Assembly: GCF_007744675.1 (NCBI RefSeq)
Contig: NZ_CP036269.1
Coordinates: 4,753,546-4,817,545, forward strand
Source of the DNA: Gimesia alba
GTDB lineage: Bacteria > Planctomycetota > Planctomycetia > Planctomycetales > Planctomycetaceae
Length of the DNA stretch: 64,000 nucleotides
Reading direction: 5' to 3'
The notes beneath the pieces are model-generated. The model had not been told where the DNA came from. It was given only the letters and a program-made list of their open reading frames with translations, and did not search any database. Positions within the stretch are counted from its first letter, which is position 1. The number at the start of each line of letters is the position of its first letter. Below are positions 16,553-26,569 of this stretch, piece after piece. The translations under genes and the position numbers were made by a program.

Positions 16553-18397
16553 TTACAATAGATACTCGCGAGGAAATGAGTTTTTCACGGCGGTTAAACG
16601 CTCTATACAATGCAAAAGCCACCTTTCCTCATCAATAAAACCGCTCTCAACAAGCCCATTGAGCCGATTAATGTATGAGTCTGCCATCGCGTAAGAAACG
16701 GAAGGCAACTTCACCGAATCAAGCCATTGCAATTCCCTTACCAAGCTGTGCTTATCATCACCGAAACGTGCCTTAAACCCATTCATAAAACTCTGCTCTT
16801 GGTCACGAGTGAACTCAATAAATGACGTCGATGAATGAACGCGCATTTGAAAGTCTCTAGAAATGTGCCCTGCAGTCTGTTTGATCTGTTTTTTTGTTTC
16901 CAGATCTACGGGTGTTATCATCGCCATATTATCAATATAAGCGGGATGCGATAATATTCGCAAATAGGCGTCAACTGTCCTTTTATGCACATCAAAATCC
17001 TCCCCACAAAATAGTTCTGGAACGGGGTGAATCAGATTATATTTTCGTAGTGATGTTTCAAGATCACTCAAATATTCTTCACGATACCCAAGACGGATCA
17101 TGTCCACATACCACGATCTTCTTTTTGGCAAACGTGAGAGTAGATGCAGATTATGAATCCCTGCAAGAAAATCCCGCGGCGATGCGTTATCATGATGTAG
17201 TGTAAAGAGGTTTGCAATCCTTTCATCATGTTCATTTCTGGTACGAAGATCACCCGCAATCAGCGCTTCCATCCACTCGTAATCGTATAATCGTTTTGAC
17301 GTTTTTTTTCTACTGGAGAATATATCTTCAGCGGCTGCCGACCGTAGGACTCCCTCCCAAATCCAGAGCTCACGTCGCAGATCACCATTGGCCAGGTCTC
17401 TAATTAGTTGACCAATTTTCTCTGATTGCAAACTATCGAACACAAAGTCTACAAATGATAAAAAATCATCACAATCAGTTAGCTTTGGAGCCCCATGTGC
17501 TTCGACGTATGTACTGGTTTCTTCAACGATACGATCCTTGATTACGGCAAGACGCTTTCCAATAAACTCCTTTTCCAGAGGTGGCCCGAGGTGTATTCGA
17601 GGTTTGCCGGTAGTCAGCACTTCAGTTGTTTGAGAAAATGTATCGTACGTAGTTGGCCACAGAGGAATGATTACACGAAATAATTTAATTGTCGTGTATT
17701 TTTTGATATCGTTAATATACTGAATCACCAATCTTTGAACAGCAACCGGACAGTTATCGAGATTATCTAACACGAGTACTAAGTATTTAAAGTTCTCAGA
17801 TGTTTCGCAAAGTTCTGAGAGTCGCTGCAGCGACTCCTGTAGGCGATCAATACTATCTCGTGTGGGCCGTTTGATAGCAATTTCAATATCATGTGATTTG
17901 CAGTGCTCATCAACCGCCTTCTTCATCGCATCAAAGAATCTCTGATTTGCATGCGCATGGTATTGAAAACTGCGGGCGTCAAAGTAAACAACCAGTTTCT
18001 TATCAAATTCTTCGGCATGATCCCCTTTTTCCGGGCAATAATGTCGGATGTAATAATCAATAAAAGTCGACTTTCCACATCCAACAGGCCCAGTAATATA
18101 AAGCTCGGGAACATGTTTTTCTTCATCAGCATCCATCCCGCGCCAGAACAGATGCTGCAGCAGTTGCTCATACTTTTCTTCAGACTCAGGAAAGGAATTT
18201 AGATGGTCGTCTATAGCTAAACGTTTGGTGTGATAACGGTTAGATTCGATATCACTTTCAGTAAATCGTCGTGGAAACTTAGTTCTTGATGGTAGTATGT
18301 CTGTTTCCAAACAACTCCGAATTGCATCAGAGAAAACTAATTCTCTTGAGAATTGATTTACTAACTTTGAAAGATGGGGGTGAGCAGCTTCTCGCAT
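16553..18397 (-). CDS. P-loop NTPase (AAA/STAND/KAP-like), function unknown
   Basis: This 614-aa soluble protein has a clear Walker A, GPVGCGKST (residues 103-111), and Walker B, LVLVLDNLDN (about 205-214). Between them lies KLVVYFDARSF, as in STAND and KAP-type NTPases. The segment after Walker B (FRVIIPLWPTTYDTF) fits a sensor strand of this class. The C-terminal half (about 350-614) is helical and not recognised. The gene stands alone, is visibly AT-richer than its neighbours and is flanked by AT-rich spacers, which suggests recent acquisition. Large solitary NTPases of this type are often defence or signalling proteins, but nothing here proves that. Confidence 0.7.
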   Translation of the reverse strand: MREAAHPHLSKLVNQFSRELVFSDAIRSCLETDILPSRTKFPRRFTESDIESNRYHTKRLAIDDHLNSFPESEEKYEQLLQHLFWRGMDADEEKHVPELYITGPVGCGKSTFIDYYIRHYCPEKGDHAEEFDKKLVVYFDARSFQYHAHANQRFFDAMKKAVDEHCKSHDIEIAIKRPTRDSIDRLQESLQRLSELCETSENFKYLVLVLDNLDNCPVAVQRLVIQYINDIKKYTTIKLFRVIIPLWPTTYDTFSQTTEVLTTGKPRIHLGPPLEKEFIGKRLAVIKDRIVEETSTYVEAHGAPKLTDCDDFLSFVDFVFDSLQSEKIGQLIRDLANGDLRRELWIWEGVLRSAAAEDIFSSRKKTSKRLYDYEWMEALIAGDLRTRNEHDERIANLFTLHHDNASPRDFLAGIHNLHLLSRLPKRRSWYVDMIRLGYREEYLSDLETSLRKYNLIHPVPELFCGEDFDVHKRTVDAYLRILSHPAYIDNMAMITPVDLETKKQIKQTAGHISRDFQMRVHSSTSFIEFTRDQEQSFMNGFKARFGDDKHSLVRELQWLDSVKLPSVSYAMADSYINRLNGLVESGFIDEERWLLHCIERLTAVKNSFPREYLL

Positions 18398-18812
18398 TAT
18401 AGCCCTTCATTGCATGTAGTATAAGACACACTGTGATCATATAACCATAGTGCAATAATTACCTGCTATGTACACTTTACTACCGCATTCGCTTATTCAA
18501 TACAAGCAAGAGCTCCTAAATTCTAATAAAACGTTTTTTCCATATATGACCACTTCAATCGATCTTCAAAGAAAAACTGCAAACAACGCCAATCCTTATC
18601 AACATGAGATTCATTTTTAACAGACTGTTTTTTAGATCTCGAATTTAAACAAAAAAAGAGGGAAGACTTCAATAAAATTCACCATTTTACGACATTGAAT
18701 CTGATCCTTGATCCGTTCCCGCAGGATTCGGTAAGGTAGTCCTGTCAGACAAACTGCGAAAAACAACGAACCGAATTCAATCAGATCCAAATTAAGCACA
18801 GGGCAAAACATC
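18398..18812. other. AT-rich intergenic spacer
   Basis: This 415-bp region separates the NTPase from the divergent alpha/beta hydrolase. It is distinctly AT-rich. I see no convincing coding region, strong hairpin or clear promoter pair. A minus-strand ORF of 63 codons overlaps the hydrolase start but has no ribosome site or family resemblance. Confidence 0.5.
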
Positions 18813-19676
18813 ATGCGGGCCAAAATTAACGGAGCCGAGATCTATTTCGATGTCGATGGCATGGGGCTGGTTCCCGAAGTGGACCAAATGGTTGAACGGC
18901 CCGTTTTGTTTCTGTTACACGGGGGCCCGGGCAGCGATCACTCCAGCTTTAAATCGAATTCCGCGCCGCTCCGCGATACCGCACAACTGGTTTATGTGGA
19001 TCACCGCGGATCAGGCCGCAGTGCCCCCGCTGATCCAGAGACGTACACGCTCGACCAGAACATCGATGACGTTGACGCGTTGCGCGAGCACCTCGGGTTG
19101 GAACGCATTTCGGTCCTCGGTTCTTCCTACGGAGGCATGGTAGCCCAGGGTTATGCCATTCGTTATCCCGAGCGCATCGCGAATCTGATTCTCGTTGCAA
19201 CGACACCCAGTTATCGTTTTCTGGAAGACGCAAAGCGGATCGTCACAGAACGTGGCACTCCCGAACAGCAACGTGTCTGTCAGTGGCTTTGGAACGGGAC
19301 TTTTGAGTCGCAACAGCAGGTTTACGAATATTACAAAGCAATGGGGCCGATGTACTCCACCAAATTCGACCTGGAGAAGCTGGAAAAGAGCTGGCCCCGC
19401 GGCATCCGCAACTTCGAGCAGCTTAATATCGGATTCAGCAATTTTCTGCGCACGTTCGACTTCATCGAACAGCTCTCTTCCATCACCTGCCCGACCCTGG
19501 TGCTGGGAGGCGCTCACGACTGGATCTGTCCCCCGCAACATTCCGAACTCATCGCAGAGAAGATTCCCCGCGCCCACTTGAAAATCTTCGCCAACAGTTC
19601 TCATTCCATTGCCGACGATGAACCGGAAGCCTATCTCACCGCGGTCCGCGGATTTCTGACCTACTGCAATTCATAG
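18813..19676 (+). CDS. Alpha/beta hydrolase, proline iminopeptidase-like
   Basis: This 287-aa cytoplasmic enzyme has the oxyanion HGGPGSDHSSF motif characteristic of the proline iminopeptidase subfamily and the DHRGSGRS segment. The nucleophile elbow is GSSYGG with Ser105. The acid is the Asp in GGAHDWICPP and the His is in NSSHSIADD, so the triad is complete. No signal peptide is present. It could cleave N-terminal proline from peptides, but related family members act on esters, epoxides or lactones, so the substrate is open. Confidence 0.85.
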   Translation: MRAKINGAEIYFDVDGMGLVPEVDQMVERPVLFLLHGGPGSDHSSFKSNSAPLRDTAQLVYVDHRGSGRSAPADPETYTLDQNIDDVDALREHLGLERISVLGSSYGGMVAQGYAIRYPERIANLILVATTPSYRFLEDAKRIVTERGTPEQQRVCQWLWNGTFESQQQVYEYYKAMGPMYSTKFDLEKLEKSWPRGIRNFEQLNIGFSNFLRTFDFIEQLSSITCPTLVLGGAHDWICPPQHSELIAEKIPRAHLKIFANSSHSIADDEPEAYLTAVRGFLTYCNS

Positions 19677-19828
19677 AAATCTCCCTATCACAACACATTA
19701 ACAGCCACTTATGTATTGATCTTTTAACCATCTGTGTTATAAACAACCTTAAGTAATTAGCAGGTCCGGGCCAGTTTCCGTCTCGTTGAGACAGTATTCT
19801 TACCGAACGCAGATTGTGAGGGGCAGAT

Positions 19829-21286
19829 TTGTTGAAGAAACGCAATCTTTCGCACGCGACAAACCACGGGAAGACAGACCCCCTCCGTCGCCGATTGCTG
19901 CAGTCCGTTTCGGCCGGCATGATGAGCGTGGGTCTGGCCGAGATGCTGTCTCTGGAAGCGGTCGCCAAAAGCGAATCCAGAACACCAGGGCAGGCCAAAC
20001 GGGTACTGGTCGTCTATGAAGAAGGTGGCATCAGCCAGATGGATACCTGGGACCCCAAACCGGAGGCCCCCTATGATCATCGCACGCCGTTTAAGTCAAT
20101 CGCCACGAACGTGCCCGGCATCAATTTTTCGTCTCTGATGCCGATGACCGCACAGCAGGCGGACAAGTTATCCGTGATCCGTTCGATGACCTCGGCCCGC
20201 GTGGCCGGCCACAAAGAAGGATGTCAGGAGTTTTTCAAAGGCTACCGCTTTGATTCCTCGTTTGACTTTCCCGACATCGGCTCGGTCGTCACCGATCAAA
20301 TTGGAACAGACTGCCGGCAACTTCCGGGTTACATTTTCTGTCCCGGCATCAACATGCCCAATCATGTGACCAGCACCGGTTTTCTGCCCGCCAGCCGGGC
20401 ACCGTGGAAACTGGGAACCAAAAACCTGGGAGAGAATCTGGCGGACCCGACCTGGGAAGTGAAATCATTACAGTTAAACCCGAAATTAAGCACGGAGCGG
20501 TTCAACCAACGGCGTGAGCTGCTCGCACAGTTAGATCGGTCGGCTGTTGCGAAAACCGAATCTGCCGAAACGTTGCAAGCCTACTATGAGAACGCCGTCG
20601 ATCTGTTAACCAGTCCCCGCGTACAGGCTTCGCTCAATCTCTCAACAGAAAGTGAAATAACACGCGACCGTTATGGACGCGACCATCGCGGCTGTTGTTA
20701 TCTATTGGGACGCAAGCTAATAGAAGCGGGCGTGCGATTTGTGAGTGTGACCGTCATTCAACCGCCGGAGCACGTCAACCGGCCCGGCTACGGTCAACCC
20801 AAGGGGGTGTTCCTGAATTGGGATCACCACGAGGGCATCTATCAGAACGGCCCTTGTGGCGGCCCGCAAGGGAATGGCAACCAGGAACGCTTCGGCTTAC
20901 CTCATCCGGTGATGATGCCCAGTCTCGACCGTTCCTTCAGCGCGCTGATTGAAGACATGCATGCCCGCGGCTTACTCGAAGACACACTCGTTTGCTTCAT
21001 CACCGAAATGGGGCGCACCCCGCGCGTCAATAAATGGGGCGGCCGTGATCACTGGGGACGCGCGATGTCGGTCGCGCTGGCGGGTGCCGGTGTTCCGGGC
21101 GGTCAACTGATTGGTGCTACCAACAAAGAGGGTGGTGATGTCACCGACCGGCTCTACACGCCCTACGATTACGCAGAAACGATCTATCGCAAGCTCGGCA
21201 TCGACACGGCAGCACGCATCCGCAGACCGGACGGCCTACCGATCGAATTCACGGACGGCGGTCACCCGATAGCCGAAGTGTTTTGA
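19829..21286 (+). CDS. DUF1501 domain-containing protein, Tat-exported
   Basis: This second DUF1501 protein (485 aa) has a twin-arginine signal (RRRLLQSVSAGMMSVGLAEM), then VVYEEGGISQMDTWDPKPEAP, SMTSARVAGHKEG, CFITEMGRTPRVNKWGGRDH and GATNKEGGDVTDRLYTP. The start is a TTG (19829 or the adjacent 19832), supported by a GAGGGG site 5-8 nt upstream. It differs from the first DUF1501 in the window in length and central segments. It lies 171 bp before the PVC-type cytochrome gene in the same direction and probably forms an exported functional set with it. Confidence 0.86.
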   Translation: MLKKRNLSHATNHGKTDPLRRRLLQSVSAGMMSVGLAEMLSLEAVAKSESRTPGQAKRVLVVYEEGGISQMDTWDPKPEAPYDHRTPFKSIATNVPGINFSSLMPMTAQQADKLSVIRSMTSARVAGHKEGCQEFFKGYRFDSSFDFPDIGSVVTDQIGTDCRQLPGYIFCPGINMPNHVTSTGFLPASRAPWKLGTKNLGENLADPTWEVKSLQLNPKLSTERFNQRRELLAQLDRSAVAKTESAETLQAYYENAVDLLTSPRVQASLNLSTESEITRDRYGRDHRGCCYLLGRKLIEAGVRFVSVTVIQPPEHVNRPGYGQPKGVFLNWDHHEGIYQNGPCGGPQGNGNQERFGLPHPVMMPSLDRSFSALIEDMHARGLLEDTLVCFITEMGRTPRVNKWGGRDHWGRAMSVALAGAGVPGGQLIGATNKEGGDVTDRLYTPYDYAETIYRKLGIDTAARIRRPDGLPIEFTDGGHPIAEVF

Positions 21287-21457
21287 TGGGTCAGCACAGT
21301 ATCAAAGAAACCCCAGACTTGGAAATCAGGGAGATCTTCTCGACCTCGACTTTCCCCTCCCTCAACCGCGCGGTATGATCGAATCAGAGTTCAAAACAGC
21401 AACCACAGATAGTTAACTACCGCTCTCAAATCAGACAAACCAACAAGAGAAACACCT

Positions 21458-24070
21458 ATGAATCATTTTACAATCTGCTCTCTGGCCCTCGGCTGGATTT
21501 TCGCCATCAGTTCGCTACCCGCAGCAGAACGGGAACCGCAGGTCAAAGCGTTGCAACCCGGGGTGAAACTGACACTCGTCGCCGAACATCCTGAACTGGC
21601 AACTCCGACGGGAATCGATGTGGACGAACAAGGCCGCATCTGGGCCGTCGCCACGCACACGCATTTTCGTCCCGATGATTATGTTGGCCCGGAGCATGAT
21701 GAAATTTTGATCTTTTCTGATCTGAACAAAGAGGGGCGCGCCCAGAAACGACAGGTCTTTTATAATGCCACCGACGCCACAATGGACCTGGAACTAGGAC
21801 CGGATGGCTGGGTCTATCTGGCCGAGCGCGACCGTATTTTGCGAATCAAAGATACGAATGGCGACGGCAAGGCCGACGTCGAAGAGAACATCGCCGTCCT
21901 GAAGAGTGAAGCCGATTACCCGCATAACGGTCTGGAAGGTCTGGCGTGGGACACAAAGGGGAACCTGGTCTTCGCACTCGGCGAGAACTTTGCCAAGCCG
22001 TGGACACTGACGGGAACAGATGGAAAAACCGTCAAGGGAGCCGGCGAAGGGGGCATCTTCCGTTGCACCGCCGACGGCAAACAATTAAGACGCATTGCCG
22101 AAGGTTTCTGGAACCCGTTCGGAATTTGCGTTCGCGCCGATGGGGAAATCTTCGCTGCCGAAAACGATCCCGGCGAACGTCCCCCCTGTCGCGTCCTGCA
22201 TATCGTGGAAGGTGGCGACTACGGTTACGAGCGCAGCTATGGTTCGGAGGCACATCATCCCTTCGTCGCTTGGAATGGCGAATTGCGCGGCAGCCTCCCC
22301 ATGATTCATCCATCCGGAGAAGCCCCCTGTGGAATCCTGCCGCTGGGACGCGGATTACTCGTCCCGTCTTGGAGCGATCATCGCATTGACTTTTTCCCGC
22401 TCACTCCCAAGGGAGCCAGCTTTACATCCAAGCCCATTACGTTGGTCAAAGGCGGGCGCTACTTCCGCCCCAGTTGCATTGCCGAAGATCCGACCGCCGA
22501 AAAACAAAAACGCATCTATTATCTCTGCGACTGGGTCGATGGTCGATATCAGGCACACGGCTATGGCCGCGTGTGGAAGCTGGAAATCGACCTGGAAAAA
22601 GCAGACTGGGTCGGCAAGCTGGATCTGGAACCACCCACGAAGAAAGCTCAGCTGGCAGCTCACCTGCGTAGCGGCGATACGACATATCCGCTGCAAGAGT
22701 TATTCGAGTTCACCCAAGATCAAGATCCGTTTCTTGCGCAGTCTGCCTTGCAGGCGCTGGCACGCGAAGCCTCCACATGGACGCCGAAAGAAGTCGCCGG
22801 CTGGTCGGCAGCGAAGCGGATTCAGGCCGTGATGGCGCTGAAACTTGCGAAGGCGGACCCAGAAAAATGGGTCCCGCTGTTTCTGGCGGACCAAAACCCG
22901 GACGTGCAGTTCGAGACGCTGCGCTGGATTTCCGACTATGGATTGAAAGCATTTCTGCCGGAAGTGGAAGCGAAATTATCGCAAAGTGATCTCGACTACC
23001 GCCGGTTCGAAGCCGCCATCGCCACCTTGAATACGTTGCAGGGAAAACCCGAGGCAGGCATTCGCAACCCGGACATGCTGTTAGCGAAAGTTCTGGATGC
23101 GAAAAGTGCACCCCGCATCAGGGCTTATGCACTCCGACTGCTGCCCACGCAGTCCCGTTCTGCACCCAAACCAGGTGCGCAGCCGGTCAAAAACTTTCCC
23201 AAAGGGCTCACGCTGGAAATACTCCAGCAACTTCTGGCCGTCAACGATGAGACACTTTCACTGGAAGTGGTCCGCACGCTGGCTGGCAATCCCATCGTTT
23301 CTCAAAAGATTCTTGCCAAAATCGCCGCCGATCCCAGGCAAAGCGCGAAGCTGCGTGCTGAAGCCGTCGCCGGACTGGCGACCTTGGCCGAACAAAATAC
23401 CGAGCTCTTATTAAAGTTAGCGGGCGACAAAGAACGTGCCGTGCGCGAAGAAGCCTTACGTTGCCTTCGCTCCCTTCAACATACGCCACAACAGGTGCAG
23501 ACTCTGAAAGGTCTGGCCCGTCAGTACCCCGAATCGAAGGATCTGATTGCAGCTGCATTGAACCCCAAATCACTCAGCACGGGACGCCCTGCCCTGACCG
23601 ATACAGAGGCCTGGTTACAGGCGCTGGAAGCAGTATCGGTTCCTGCGGACCCGGAGAGTGGTCGTCGAATCTTTCATCATGGCCGCCTGGCGAACTGTTC
23701 TCACTGCCATCGTCACGGCGGTCGCGGAAATGTCGTCGGTCCCGACTTAAGTAGCCTGGGCAACAAACAGGACCGAACCTGGCTGTTGAAATCCATCCTC
23801 GAGCCAAGTTGGGAGATGGCACCGGAGTACCAGCCTCGTACGATCATTCTCAACGATGGTCGCACCTTCACCGGAATTCGACTGCGGTCCTACGTGAAAG
23901 AGACCATCCGTGATGCCAATGGGCAAAACCGCACTTTTGACCGTAGCGACGTGGAGGAGATGATCGAATCGCCGGTTTCCTTCATGCCAAACGGCCTGGT
24001 CCATACTTTAACCGACCGTGAATTAAAAGATTTAATCGCCTTCCTGGAAAGTAATTCACGTCAGAAATGA
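21458..24070 (+). CDS. PVC-type cytochrome with beta-propeller dehydrogenase and HEAT-like repeats
   Basis: The 870-aa exported protein has a signal peptide (NHFTICSLALGWIFAISSLP) followed by three parts. Residues about 30-390 form a beta-propeller of the glucose/sorbosone dehydrogenase-like, membrane-bound dehydrogenase type (TPTGIDVDEQGRIWAVATH, LEGLAWDTKGNLVFALGENF). Residues about 400-700 form helical HEAT-like repeats. The C-terminal c-type cytochrome domain has CSHCH (C747, C750, H751) and a later Met-rich segment. This domain order is a hallmark of planctomycetes and verrucomicrobia. It is probably periplasmic electron-transfer coupled to oxidation of carbohydrates; the substrate is unknown. 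Confidence 0.88.
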   Translation: MNHFTICSLALGWIFAISSLPAAEREPQVKALQPGVKLTLVAEHPELATPTGIDVDEQGRIWAVATHTHFRPDDYVGPEHDEILIFSDLNKEGRAQKRQVFYNATDATMDLELGPDGWVYLAERDRILRIKDTNGDGKADVEENIAVLKSEADYPHNGLEGLAWDTKGNLVFALGENFAKPWTLTGTDGKTVKGAGEGGIFRCTADGKQLRRIAEGFWNPFGICVRADGEIFAAENDPGERPPCRVLHIVEGGDYGYERSYGSEAHHPFVAWNGELRGSLPMIHPSGEAPCGILPLGRGLLVPSWSDHRIDFFPLTPKGASFTSKPITLVKGGRYFRPSCIAEDPTAEKQKRIYYLCDWVDGRYQAHGYGRVWKLEIDLEKADWVGKLDLEPPTKKAQLAAHLRSGDTTYPLQELFEFTQDQDPFLAQSALQALAREASTWTPKEVAGWSAAKRIQAVMALKLAKADPEKWVPLFLADQNPDVQFETLRWISDYGLKAFLPEVEAKLSQSDLDYRRFEAAIATLNTLQGKPEAGIRNPDMLLAKVLDAKSAPRIRAYALRLLPTQSRSAPKPGAQPVKNFPKGLTLEILQQLLAVNDETLSLEVVRTLAGNPIVSQKILAKIAADPRQSAKLRAEAVAGLATLAEQNTELLLKLAGDKERAVREEALRCLRSLQHTPQQVQTLKGLARQYPESKDLIAAALNPKSLSTGRPALTDTEAWLQALEAVSVPADPESGRRIFHHGRLANCSHCHRHGGRGNVVGPDLSSLGNKQDRTWLLKSILEPSWEMAPEYQPRTIILNDGRTFTGIRLRSYVKETIRDANGQNRTFDRSDVEEMIESPVSFMPNGLVHTLTDRELKDLIAFLESNSRQK

Positions 24071-24156
24071 TGGGAAGTTTCTCGCAAACCTGAAACCATC
24101 GTCGAATCATCTGCTGGCACGCTTGATCGGAAATCAACTTCATCCTGGAATCCATC

Positions 24157-26526
24157 ATGAAAATATCGACCACACTCCGCATGACTGCTTTCGTCACGTT
24201 CACAGTCAGCCTGATACTGGCTCAAGCAAACGCAGCTGAAAAACCGGCAGCCCCTCCCTGGGCCGTTCTGAAACCGGCTCTCGATCAAAGCCCTCTGCCG
24301 CAGTCACAGCGTTTAACTGACACCAGCGATCTCAGTGCGAAAATGATTGCCGGCATAGATCGGTTTCTGCTGAAACAGATTGCACAGGCAGCCATTGAAC
24401 GTCCTCAAAACTGGAACCGGGATCTCTCCTCCCCCGAAGCTTATGCCAAATCGATCGCCAAACAACAACAGGAACTTTCCGCGATGCTGGGTCTCACCGA
24501 TCCGCTTGTCACTGGACGCATCTCCTACATCGGTGATGCAGCTGCTCAGCCCTCGAAAGACTTCATGATTTACGAAGTCAGCTGGCCTGTGCTGGACGAT
24601 CTCAACGGCGCCGGTCTGTTACTGGTGCCTGAGGGGAAAATCCGAGGAGACATCATCGCCGTCCCGGAAGCCGACCAGGTGCCGGAAGATCTGGTCTCTG
24701 CAAAGAATCCTACCGATGCTTATGCGCAACAGTTGGTACGTTCCGGTTTTCGCGTACTGATCCCGACGCTGATCAATCGCGAGAACAATCAATGGAAAAT
24801 GAGCAATCGTGAGTGGGCCCATCGCCCTGCGTTTGAGCTGGGCCGCACCCTCGCCGGTTACGAAACGCAGAAAATCATGGCAGGCGTCAGTATATTAAAA
24901 CAGACCAGCGGCGATGAAAATCGTCCGGTCGGTGTAATTGGCTGGGGTGAAGGCGGCCGACTGGCACTCTACGCGGCCGCCCTTGATCCTCGCATCGACA
25001 GTGCCGCCGTCTGCGGCTATTTCGGTCCGCGAGAGTTGCTCTGGGAAGAGCCCGCCGATCGAAATGTGTTTGGCCTGCTCAAGTCATTCGGCGATGCGGA
25101 AATCGCCAGCCTTGTCGCACCACGGACTTTAATTATTGAGGCAGGAACCTATCCGAAATATGGTTTTCGCACCACCGCCAGTGGCGAACTGGAAGTCAAA
25201 CAGGATGGCTATACCGCGCTGAAAGGCAAGCCGGGGCGATTACTGACGCCCGATAAAAAAGAAGTCAAAACAGAATTCGCCCAGGCCCGTGAGTTTGTCG
25301 CCGCTCTCAAACCCCAGGCCCCCACACTCGAACTGGTGGAATCCCAACAGCCTGTCTCACAGGCAACACTCGCCGCGTTGATTCAGAGCCTGGACGCGGA
25401 CGCGTCTCTGGCATCGGCATCAAAGTCTCTGGATCTCAAATCGCGCGAGCAAGCCGACCAGCGGCACGCGGATCAGTTGGCGGAGATTCTCAGACATAAT
25501 CAACGTCTCCTGCAATTGGCCTATGAAAGTCGCATCGACTTCATGAAAGACCTCAAAACGGATTCGCTGGCGAATTTTGAGAAATCGGTTGAGCCGTATC
25601 GCAAAATCTTTCGCGATGAAGTCATCGGCGCATTTGATCTGAAACTTCTGCCCGACAATGCCCGGACACGGAAGTATCAGGTCGGCCCCAAAACGGTCAG
25701 CTACGAAGTCGAACTGGATGTGTTCCCAGATGTCACCGCGTATGGCATTCTGACGCTACCCAAAGACATGAAACTGGACGGCTCTGAACAACGGCCCGTC
25801 GTCGTCTGCCAGCACGGACTGGAAGGACGTCCGCAGCACACTGTCGGCGAAGAGAAATACCGCGCCTACAAATCGTTCTCGACCCATCTGGCGGAACGGG
25901 GCTTCATCACCTTTGCTCCCCAGAATCCGTACATTCTGTTCGATCGCTTTCGCACACTGCAGTTCAAATCGCAGTCGATTGGACGCACTCTATTTTCCAT
26001 CGCGGTCCCGCAACATCAGCAGATCACTGACTGGCTCTCGAAACAGCCGTTTGTCGATAAAAAGCGAATTGGTTTTTACGGAATTTCCTACGGCGGCAAG
26101 TCAGCCATGCGGATTCCCCCGCTGGTGAAGAACTATGCTTTGTCCATCTGCTCGGCCGATTTCGGAGAATGGGTCTGGAAGAACGCGGCCACCGACAAAC
26201 GCTCGCTGCGTTACAGCTACGCGAATAAGGGAGAGTATGAAATCTTCGAATGGAATCTGGGCAGTACCTTCAACTATGCCGAGATGGCGGCCCTCATCTG
26301 CCCACGTCCTTTCATGGTGGAACGCGGACACTTTGATGGCGTCGAACCCGATGACCGGGTTGCCCAGGAATATGCCAAGGTCCGGTTTCTGTACCAGGCA
26401 CAACTGGGCATCGGCGACCGGGCAGAAATTGAATTCATCAAAGGCCCGCATGCAATTCACGAACAGGGTTCTTACGACTTCCTGCAAAAGCACCTCAACT
26501 GGCCCGCTCCGAAAGAAGCAGACTGA
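24157..26526 (+). CDS. Exported tandem alpha/beta hydrolase (dienelactone hydrolase/acetyl-xylan-esterase type)
   Basis: The 789-aa protein has a signal peptide ending near ANAAE. Two alpha/beta-hydrolase domains follow. The first (about 100-400) has GWGEGG at residues 262-267, with Glu265 where the catalytic Ser should be, so it appears non-catalytic. The second (about 500-785) has GISYGG with Ser644, an Asp-rich segment GHFDGVEPDD, and His in GPHAIHEQG, so it looks active. The family resembles acetyl-xylan esterases and dienelactone hydrolases common in planctomycete polysaccharide gene sets. It is co-oriented 86 bp after the cytochrome gene, suggesting a shared degradative role. Confidence 0.8.
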   Translation: MKISTTLRMTAFVTFTVSLILAQANAAEKPAAPPWAVLKPALDQSPLPQSQRLTDTSDLSAKMIAGIDRFLLKQIAQAAIERPQNWNRDLSSPEAYAKSIAKQQQELSAMLGLTDPLVTGRISYIGDAAAQPSKDFMIYEVSWPVLDDLNGAGLLLVPEGKIRGDIIAVPEADQVPEDLVSAKNPTDAYAQQLVRSGFRVLIPTLINRENNQWKMSNREWAHRPAFELGRTLAGYETQKIMAGVSILKQTSGDENRPVGVIGWGEGGRLALYAAALDPRIDSAAVCGYFGPRELLWEEPADRNVFGLLKSFGDAEIASLVAPRTLIIEAGTYPKYGFRTTASGELEVKQDGYTALKGKPGRLLTPDKKEVKTEFAQAREFVAALKPQAPTLELVESQQPVSQATLAALIQSLDADASLASASKSLDLKSREQADQRHADQLAEILRHNQRLLQLAYESRIDFMKDLKTDSLANFEKSVEPYRKIFRDEVIGAFDLKLLPDNARTRKYQVGPKTVSYEVELDVFPDVTAYGILTLPKDMKLDGSEQRPVVVCQHGLEGRPQHTVGEEKYRAYKSFSTHLAERGFITFAPQNPYILFDRFRTLQFKSQSIGRTLFSIAVPQHQQITDWLSKQPFVDKKRIGFYGISYGGKSAMRIPPLVKNYALSICSADFGEWVWKNAATDKRSLRYSYANKGEYEIFEWNLGSTFNYAEMAALICPRPFMVERGHFDGVEPDDRVAQEYAKVRFLYQAQLGIGDRAEIEFIKGPHAIHEQGSYDFLQKHLNWPAPKEAD

Positions 26527-26569
26527 TCTCCGACCTTTAGTATGATCCTGAATCGAATGGAAACGAAGA

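Noticed and set aside
18632-18823. A 63-codon minus-strand ORF in the AT-rich spacer
   Set aside because: No ribosome site, unusual composition, and it overlaps the start of the hydrolase gene.
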